A stretch of DNA of 64,000 nucleotides, from contig MU004230.1 of assembly GCA_010405405.1 (NCBI GenBank), forward strand, positions 2,749,744 through 2,813,743, written 5' to 3'. Positions 55,925 to 64,000 of this stretch are shown here, one piece after another; positions within the stretch are counted from its first letter, which is position 1; each line of letters opens with the position of its first letter. A program made the translations under genes and the position numbers. Below the pieces are notes generated by a model. The model ran no database searches. It saw only the letters and a program-made list of their open reading frames with translations, and was not told where the DNA came from. This stretch comes from Microthyrium microscopicum (Eukaryota; Ascomycota; Dothideomycetes; Microthyriales; Microthyriaceae).

Positions 55925-58900
55925 ATACTCTTCCCTCTAAGATTAGCGCTCCTAAGCTAAAAACTTATAAAAGGATAAGATCTGTAATTAAGTTGTATAG
56001 TCCTATAATTCTAACGCTTTTTAGGGTATAAAATATGAAACATAAAAGCAATAAAAGCAAAGATAATAACCTTCCTTTATGTGCAACTACTATATATGCC
56101 TATTCCTTATACTACCCTCTAACTTACTAAAGCAACTATTAAGAGGCATTAATAAACCTTAAGATATCTTTAGAATACTCTGGTTTATAGACTAAGTATT
56201 AAGGCACGCGTAGTAGTATCCTTTTACTATTCTAAGGGAATTTCGTCTAAATTATATTCCTCCTCCTTCTTCTTCTAAAAGTCTATAAATATAGGGTATA
56301 GTCTAGGTTTATTAAGGTTCTAATTATAATATTTGGCGACTAGCTCTAGGTAAGAGTTAAGATCTAACTATAGTTACTAGTTAGAGTCATAATTCTAGTC
56401 GTTCTATTCTATAAACTAAACTTTATACTACAAGACTTTCTTTTTGCTAAAGCCCTTCATAATACCTATCTTGCTATTAATAATATAGTTAACTACCTAT
56501 TCTTATTCTATATTATTATCTACGTTTATAATTAAGGGAAAGTTATTAAGTTCTTAGAGCACCATAGCATATTTAAGAACAGGGTAAAGTAGCTAAGCAT
56601 AAAAGACTAAATAGATTTTTATCTTCTCTAATAATTCTAGCTTATAGGTAAGGGTATTAATCTTTTTAATAATTTTAAAAGGTTTAGTAGATTTATTATT
56701 AAGGGACTTTAATAGTTAGAGAGATTTGTAATAATGGGCGTTAAGTCATACTTAATCACCTAGTTTAAGGTCTAGTACTAGTTAACGAGTCTTATTAGCT
56801 TACTCTTCTATAAGGGTAGTAGACTACAAAATCTATTCGCAGAGGTATTTATAAAGGTTAGTACAAGTATAAAGATACTAGTCAGTAAGCTATTACTTAG
56901 TCTAGATTAGCTTAGTTCCTAAGAAGGCTTTTGGAGGCATTAGTTCTAATCCTAATTAGGGAAGATAACTATTAAGTACGTAGAAAGAACTCATCTTAGT
57001 AGAGGCATGGATAGCGTAGTTAGCTTTAAATTTAGCAAATAGTAGTAGTCCTACTTAGTTATTTTATTGCTAGTTGACGAAGCATCTAAGGTAAGCTTTT
57101 AGTACTATAACTAATATTTCTATAATACTATTACCCTATAGGTACTAAGTAGTAGTTAGGCAAATAATAACACTAACACGTTCGTAGAGACGTTGCTAGA
57201 ATGCGGATATGAATTATAAACTATAGTTAGAAAAAATAGAGTTAGGCTATCCTATATGCTTCTATATTTAGTTAAGGAACGTAAAGACTATTATCTATAT
57301 ACTTAGATTAGGGAAGAGAATGAACCATTAGGTACGTGTTAGCCTATCTATAACGATTATAACATAGCAATAGATAGTCCTAAGGTAAATGTAGAGCGGT
57401 AAGGCAACTATAAAGTTAATAGAAATGTTGGACTAAGTATAGTTAGGCGGTAAGAACGAGCAAAGGAGACCTTGCTTCTTTTGCTTAACTAGTTTAGAGA
57501 ACGCGCACTTATATACTTTAATATAGTGCTTTACGTCCTTAGCTATATAGAGCTAGAAGTAAAATTAGTAGAAGCACTAGTACGTGGAAGCTATGCTACT
57601 ATAACCTATAACTTTATAATTATACGCGTATATAATAGCGTAGTATTAGAGACATTTCGCAAAAAGGATGAGGAGTCATTATCTATATTAAATAGTACTA
57701 TTAGCAAGTACTTAGCAATCTCTAAGTTTAATTAAATCCTTCTCTAGAGTACTATATAGTAGGTAATGCGATTATACTACCTTAAAGTTATGGATTGCTT
57801 AGACAAGCTTATCTAATTAGCTAGTCTTAATAATATCTTTTTATAATATCTCTAGGTTGGCTAGCATGCTATCTATCCTAGGGTAATTAATTAGCTTACC
57901 TAGGACTAGGGTAAAACCCCCTATAGTTAGTTAATTAATTAGCTTGCCTTCTATAGTCAGCACATTGACTTTATTGGCAATAATTATAGCAAGTTTAATT
58001 ATTATAGGTTATTCACTATTAATAAGGAGGATAGCAATCTTAATAGCATATTAAGTATCGTAAGAGTAAGATATCTCGTAGTAAGTATTAAAGTTATAAG
58101 GGAAAAGGATTAGTCGTGTTTATTAAGCAATCTATAAATCATTATTAAATTTTAGAAGATCTTATAATCTCTAAGTTAGCGCATTTACTTTTACGTTAGA
58201 GGGACTATTACAATATTTAATCTTGAACTAGAATTAGGAGAGGAACTCTACTTATTAAGCTTAATAGCAAAATAGCTTTTTAGTTAACATAAAAGTACGC
58301 AAGTTAAGATAGTTAGTAAAAACTTGCATAAAGTCAAAGGTTAAAAATAATTTAGGTTCCTATTCCTTAAACGCCCGTACGATTATAAGGAGCTCTTTAT
58401 TATAGATATCGTAATTATATTCTACTAGAGTTATCTTTTTAGAGAAGAAAGCTACTAGGCAAAGCTTACTATGTGCGCCTTTTTATAAAAGGATAGCTAC
58501 TACTACCTAATCTAAGGTATTAGTCTTAACCTAAGTCTTAGCGTTAGGGTTAAAGTAATAAAGGATTAGGGTAGTAGTAAAGGCCTTCTTTAAGGCGTTA
58601 AATGCTTATTCCTTAGGTCTAGTCTTACTCTAAGGGAAATATAAGAGAGCGTCCTTTTTGGTTAGTACGATAAGTAGTATAACAATTTTTGAGTATCCTT
58701 TAATAAAACGGCAATAGAAGTTTATAAAGCTAAGGAATATCTAGACGTCTTTTAGGAAGGTAGAGTAGTGCTAGTTAAGTATAGCGTTAACCTTCTTTTT
58801 GTCTATTTAGATTCTATTAGGTATAATAATAATACTAAGATATTTAACTAATTAGGTTATAAACTTAGATTTAGAAATATTAAAGTAGAGTCTAGCTTTT

Positions 58901-61900
58901 TTAAGCTTATTAAGGATTAAGTAAACGTAGGTAATATACTCCTCTTTAGTCTTACTCTAAACGAGGACGTCATTAAGGTAAACTATGATAAAGTTATTAA
59001 GGTGTTCACGTATAGCACTATTAATATAAAATTAAAAACTTCCTAGTAATCCTATTATGCTAAATAGCATTACTAAGGTTTTAAAGAGTCTATAGCATAT
59101 TAAAAATGCGATCTTATGCTTATCTTCTTCACGAATTTAAATATTATTAAAGGTAGTAATAACGTTAAATTGTAAAAAGAATTTTGCTTTATAGATCTTT
59201 GTCAATGTTTCTATTAAGAGTAGGAGTACGTTTTAGTTAGTTAGCATAATCTTATTAAGTCCATAGTAGTTAACATAGACATAAATACTACCGCCTAGTT
59301 TACTAACGCATAATACAAGTATAGCATAGTAAGAGGTACTTAGTTAGATAAAGCCTTTTCTAAGCATATTCTTAATATATTCCTTAACGACCTATACTTA
59401 TTAGCAAGATATGCTATAGAATTTACGTATAAGTACTTTTACATTTAGGTTAGTAGTAATAGCATAGTTAAAACCTAGTTAGTATGGTGGCAATTTATTA
59501 GCTTAGTAAGGGTTAAATAAGGGGACGTAGTAATAGAATTTTAGCGGTATTAATTTTAGTAATTCTTCTCACGTTAGTAGGTCATAGTTAAGCTTTTCGC
59601 GCTATTTAGTATAGTCTTTAGTAGAGATCATAATAATACTAGCAACGTTCCGCTAAGAAATAAGGTTAGGGTCTTCTTCTTCTTCTAAGGCTTTAAAGTC
59701 TTCTTAGTAAAGGGCTATAAAATAATAATCTTTGCGCTTAATTATAGCTATAAAGACTCATAGCAATACTATATAGATATTAAGGGTTTCTTCTTGTTGT
59801 TTGTCTACAACTACTTAACCTTTATAGTTAATAATAATTAAGTAATAGGAGGCTATGCAGTACTTTATATAATGCTTAGAGTAGAAACCTAATATACGTT
59901 AGCCTCCCTAGAGCGTAACTTCGTATTTATTTACCTATGAGTCGCTAAGAATTATATCGTGGTTAGCGATTTTTATTATAAAGTAGAGAATCTATTCAAA
60001 GTAGATATTAATACGTAATGTAATAGCTACTATGTAGGTTATTTTTATAACAGCGTGGCTATTAGCTATTTTGGTATAGCAGGGTTGGGTTATCTTTACT
60101 AACGGAATGCTATAAATTTTAAGATAGTAGGAGTTAATGATGCTAAAAGTACTACTACCTATATTAATTAGGACTTTAGTTTTAGTATACGCGTTATTAT
60201 TAATAAAGACATTGCTAATAATGCTCTACTATTAGCCTATCTTTAGAATAGAATATTTTGGTAATTGGTCAATAGGAACATAGGCTACTAATATATAGAT
60301 AATAGCTATGCCTATAGGATTACTTTTAGTCTTAGAGTTACTTAGGTAGTTAATAACGGCCTCTATTTAACGTTTTTATTATTTATTATGCGCTTCTATT
60401 TTATTTAGCTCTTCTGCGCAACGTTATAGAGGAGTATCTAGTTTCTCTAGTCCTAGTAGTAATAATTATTATATATTAATAAGTAATTATGCTATAGGTT
60501 TAGATTTTATAGTTAGGTGTTGTCTTACTATAGATAAATACTAGCAAGTTTAGTAGAGATATTAAAATTAGAGAGGGCTAGCTTGCTTTTATACTTTAAG
60601 TTCTTGTCTTTATAGTTATAACCTTATTCGCTATATTAAGTGTAGTAGTAGTCTCGTATTAGACGTTAGTAGAGAGTAACTTTGTAGTATGGTACGTAGT
60701 TAATTTAGTTATTAGTTTAGTTGCTATTATTATTATTCTAACTACTAGATAGTTTCTTACTATCATTAGTTTTGCGTTTAAGGTTTTAGTTAATAACTTA
60801 TAACTCGTTAATATATTTAGTAATAGTGGTAGCTTTAGAAAGAAATAGGCACTATATAATCTCTTTAATGATTATATATTTAAGGTAAGTAACCTTATCT
60901 ACTTCTATGAGGCTAGCATTAGTAATTTTACTATTAAACTTAGTAATATATAGAGCAAGCTTCTTATTCTTCTTTATTTAGTTTAAGGAATTTTGTAACT
61001 AGGTGATAGTATCTTTGTAAGTATTGCGTTTTTAGGTATATTAATCTAAGTCCTTCTAAAACTCTGTTATATTAGAGTATAGATTTAGTAATTTATATTA
61101 AGCGTAGTTTTTAATAAACCTAAGGGTAATGTTAAAAGTCTTACTGTATACCTAAATAGCAGTATCTAGTTCTATAGGAAAAGAGGCTTACTTGTTGTAG
61201 AGATAGTCCTTAACGTGGAGTTTCTACGCAAAGTATTGTTTAGGGTTATAACTAGAGTATTTGCCTAGATTGCTCTATTTACGTTTCTTGCTTTTACTAC
61301 TAGCTAAGGATCTAGATACTGCTAAAGTTAGGCTATTAGTTTAGATATAAGGGACTTATTAATAAGGAGAAGGCATTACTTACTTATTATTAGAGTTAAG
61401 TTAGTAGATATTCTCTTTAGACTTATGTGTAAACTAACTAAGCTAGTTCTTAAGATTTTTATTTTAGAGGCAAAGGGCTACAATCTCGTTACGCTTCTTA
61501 GCATAAGAAGTATATAGTCGTTTAATATCGTTAAGTACTTTATTAAGTTCCTATTAATTTATATTATAGGCGTTCTTTAGGTAGAGGACGCGTTTATTAT
61601 TTTTACGGTTAGCTTTAACTACGCGGTTAAGTTATTTACGAAGTTAATCTATCTTTACGCGTGCTTTATTAGCTATAACTATAGCGTTATTAAGTTTATT
61701 AGTCATATCTTTAATACCTTGCTCATAGTATTAGTAAGCGTTTATTATATTATTTAGTTAGGCGTAAGTCTCTTAAGCATAGAGATTAGCTACTTAGGCT
61801 AATTTAATATAACTACGTAGCTATTTAAACTAAAGTTTTAGTAATATAGTAACGCTATAAAGGAATCCTTTATAAGTCTTAATAATTTCTAGATATAAGT

Positions 61901-62921
61901 TACCTTAAGTATAATATATAAGTATAGGGTCTAGAGGGACGCTTTTGATAGTGCTGTCTAGAGGAATAGTTTCCTAGGCTTAGAAGGTAACTTCTTCGCG
62001 AAGGAGTTATACTAAGAGTACTTAATTCTTCTTATCTAGAGTAATTAATTAGTAGGTAATAAAGTAAGAGAGTATCTAGTAGTTTAATAGTAGCTCTTTA
62101 ATCTAGGCTTAGTTTACTAGTTAAAGAGTAGTGATTGGAGGATTAGTAGAGGATGCCTTCTCTTTACCTTTATTTTAGAATTATAATTAGCTATAGATGT
62201 AGCTACTCTTAGCGATTTCTAAAATATTAGATAGTAGAGGTACCTTAGTTATAGAGCTACGACAAGAGTATAAGGAATTACAGCGTGAAGCTTAGCTATA
62301 AGGTAGTTTTATTATAGCGTTATCATTATTGCTATTAATCTAAGTATAAGGTAGCATAATTATAAACTAAGTAGTATTCTAAGTCCCTAATTGCTATTAC
62401 TTATAAAGACGAAACGCGAAATAGGTCCTATGGGTCTTACTAGTATCTCCTATGGTAAGATAAGGGTTTAATACGGAGCAAGTATAAGTAGTAGGCATAA
62501 GCGCTAAGAAGTCTTAAGATAAAGTACAAATAGGTCGTAAAGGTATAATAAGTAATTTAGGAAAAGGAGTAGGAGGTCCAATTTGTTATAGTTCATCTTT
62601 AGGGCTCATTATAATATAGCAGAATAAGCAAAGTCTTACTACAGGTATAGTAGTAAAGGAAGATTATTAACTTATAAGTCTAGTAAGGTAGAAGTTCTAG
62701 GTTAACTAGGGTCCTTTAAGCCCTTTAATTAGACGCTAAAAGTCTAAGCTTCTAGCGGGGTTAAGGGTTAAGAGTTTACGTATTTACTACGCTAGTAGGT
62801 TGGATTTACTAGGATCTAAAAATAGGATTCTATATTTATATAGGTAGACGTATTAAATCTTTAGATTTTAATACACTAAAAATTAGGATTATTTTTTAAA
62901 TAGTATAAGGTATTAGTTTTA

Positions 62922-63123
62922 TGTTAGGGACCTATGGGCGTAAGGGTATAAGCTAATAGTAGATATGATTTAAGAAAATTAATACGAAGAATCTAAGAGA
63001 GAGGGCAGGGAATAGTTATAGGTAAGCTGCACTGGATAATCCTCGGGCGCTAAGCCCTTAGCATCACGTAATAGGGGATGCCAATGATGTCACAATAGGA
63101 TTAATAGTAGCAGATCCGTAACA
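62922..63123 (-). repeat. 5' LTR of Ty3/gypsy family B (right end)
   Basis: 202 bp, TGTTAGGGACC...GATCCGTAACA on the plus strand, followed by the duplication GAAGA. Confidence 0.92.
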
Positions 63124-63693
63124 GAAGAATAGCTTATAGACGCTATTACTAATAGTAAATAGGAAGGCTATAGTAAAGGTAAGGTCCTTAAATATAGGAT
63201 TAAATAGAATAATTATTATAATAAGAGTTAGTAACTATAGCAAAACGTGCTTAACGTACCTAATACTATCTTAGAGTTTTATTACCTATATCCTAATAAA
63301 CTAGATCTATATCTCTTATAGAAGCTACTAAAGCCTAACTAAGAAGAAGATTATAATATTAATAGTCTACTTATAGATTAGGATCTTACTATATAAAAGT
63401 ACTTTATTTTTATAGTTTTATACCTCTTATTTTAGGTTTAATTTAATAATACTACTATTAAGATTATTAAATACTATAAACTAGCTTAAATAGATATCTC
63501 TACCTTTATTAATAGGTTTAGATAGTTACTAAGGTTAGTAGATAACGTATTATAGTTTCTCTTAGTAATAATATATATAAAGGAGTTTAGCATTTATATA
63601 GACTAGACTAGACTAAACTAGACTAGCCTAGCCTAGCCTAGAATAGAATAGATTAGAATAGTCTAGGAGGTCTATTTTAGAAGGGGGGAGTTA

Positions 63694-63914
63694 TATAAGG
63701 ATTCCTTATAGGTTTAGTATTTAGTATTAGATCTAAAGATCTAATTTTGTAGATAAGATCTCTTTATTCTATTTAGGGTTAGTATATCTAAGGATCCCCT
63801 AAGCCCTATATCTTTATATCTATAGCTCTATCTCTAGATCTCCTCTCTCTATACGTAGATCTTATAATATTAGCTATATTCTACTTACCTAATTGCGCCT
63901 AATAGCTCCTTACA
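63694..63914 (+). repeat. 3' LTR of Ty3/gypsy family A copy 2
   Basis: 221 bp ending CCTTACA, followed by the duplication TTAAT. A purine-rich tract precedes it, and a GACTA/CTAGA run lies about 40-100 bp further upstream as in copy 1. Confidence 0.92.
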
Positions 63915-64000
63915 TTAATATTTAAATACTTTAAGATTAAGCTAATTAAAAGCTCTAGATCTTATAGGACTAGTATATTAATAAAATTAGTGCCAAATTC
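63915..64000 (+). mobile_element. Ty1/copia element, distal continuation, cut by window end
   Basis: After the duplication TTAAT, sequence continues the reverse transcriptase region that stops at 48854. Runs off the window at 64000. Confidence 0.8.

Larger units (their letters stand above)
55723..63123 (-). mobile_element. Ty3/gypsy LTR retrotransposon, family B (fossil)
   Basis: 7,401 bp with 202-bp LTRs at 55723-55924 and 62922-63123 and the 5-bp duplication GAAGA on both sides (55718-55722 and 63124-63128). The coding strand is minus: gag with a zinc-knuckle-like segment near 60.5 kb, then protease, reverse transcriptase near 59 kb, RNase H near 58.4 kb and integrase near 57-58 kb, so reverse transcriptase precedes integrase as in Ty3/gypsy. 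Heavily broken. LTR differences number about 18-20 and all are transitions, consistent with RIP, so they cannot be used as a clock. Inserted into family A copy 2 and therefore the youngest layer of this nest. Confidence 0.9.
48855..63914 (+). mobile_element. Ty3/gypsy LTR retrotransposon, chromovirus type, family A copy 2 (fossil)
   Basis: LTRs at 48855-49075 and 63694-63914 (221 bp each), with the 5-bp duplication TTAAT on both sides (48850-48854 and 63915-63919). It aligns along its whole length with copy 1 at 29142-38026 and lacks the 1205-bp insertion found there. It is split at 55723-63123 by another gypsy element on the opposite strand. Without that insert it measures about 7.65 kb against 7.66 kb for copy 1. 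Heavily broken, dozens of breaks, almost all of C-to-T or G-to-A type. Inserted into the copia reverse transcriptase region, so it is younger than the copia. Confidence 0.93.

Noticed and set aside
57526-57735. 69-codon plus-strand frame
   Set aside because: It lies in the minus-strand integrase region of the family B gypsy fossil and is on the wrong strand.
26454-64000. AT-rich block as a centromere
   Set aside because: RIPed, nested transposons are also found at fungal centromeres, but the block starts beside an active-looking gene and can be explained as ordinary transposon nests; its full size is not visible. CENP-A mapping would decide.
1-64000. CRISPR arrays, bacterial operons, other tRNA or rRNA genes
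   Set aside because: No spaced identical repeats of the right form; intron-rich eukaryotic genes; I scanned for B-box-like tRNA signals and accept only the one at 34284-34377.

Overview
The window looks like a nuclear chromosome segment from a filamentous ascomycete (Pezizomycotina). The evidence is small spliceosomal introns of about 50-60 nt, a fungal AA9 lytic polysaccharide monooxygenase, fungal mitochondrial proteins (SOM1, a COX9-type cytochrome oxidase subunit), and an abrupt switch from gene-rich DNA of ordinary composition to an extremely TpA-rich block. That block has the signature of repeat-induced point mutation (RIP). The class cannot be settled from the sequence alone.

Bases 1-26.4 kb are gene-rich and carry twelve genes with strong support: AA9 LPMO (partial, -), an Asterix/PAT-complex membrane protein (-), Mediator MED12 (+), a RING-H2 membrane protein (-), cyclophilin H (+), COX9/COX7A (-), TAF8 (+), SOM1 (-), an XRCC2-like RecA-fold protein (+), a PARP with PARP2-like architecture (+), a GPI-anchored surface protein (-), and the U3 snoRNP WD40 protein UTP12/DIP2 (-). 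They are mostly housekeeping genes for transcription (MED12, TAF8), mitochondria (COX9, SOM1), ribosome biogenesis (UTP12) and splicing (cyclophilin H). A DNA-repair pair, XRCC2-like and PARP, sits head to tail. COX9/TAF8 and SOM1/XRCC2-like are divergent pairs with short shared promoters. The exon structures were read by hand from splice signals and reading frame.

Bases 26.45-64 kb are a nest of transposons that I could resolve by target-site duplications (TSDs). Nest 1 is a hAT DNA transposon (26454-42964; 23-bp perfect terminal inverted repeats (TIRs), 8-bp TSD ACAGAAGG) inserted 105 bp upstream of the UTP12 start codon. Inside it lies a Ty3/gypsy chromovirus-type element (29142-38026; TSD TTTAA). 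Inside that lies a 1205-bp GC-normal, un-RIPed insertion (33173-34377) with an 18-bp TSD, an intron-bearing tRNA-like head at one end and a TAA-type tail at the other. The hAT also carries a large foldback palindrome, a decayed spliced gene of unknown family, and three ~337-bp tandem repeats.

Nest 2 is a Ty1/copia element (about 44.9 kb onward, leaving the window at 64000). It contains a second copy of the same Ty3/gypsy family (48855-63914; TSD TTAAT). That copy is itself split by a different Ty3/gypsy element on the minus strand (55723-63123; TSD GAAGA). With inserts removed, the two copies of the first gypsy family come to about 7.66 and 7.65 kb, which confirms the borders. All the LTR elements are heavily decayed fossils.

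The most unusual object is the 1.2-kb tRNA-headed retroposon-like insertion. It is GC-normal, sits inside a RIP-destroyed element, and has an empty site visible in the sister gypsy copy.
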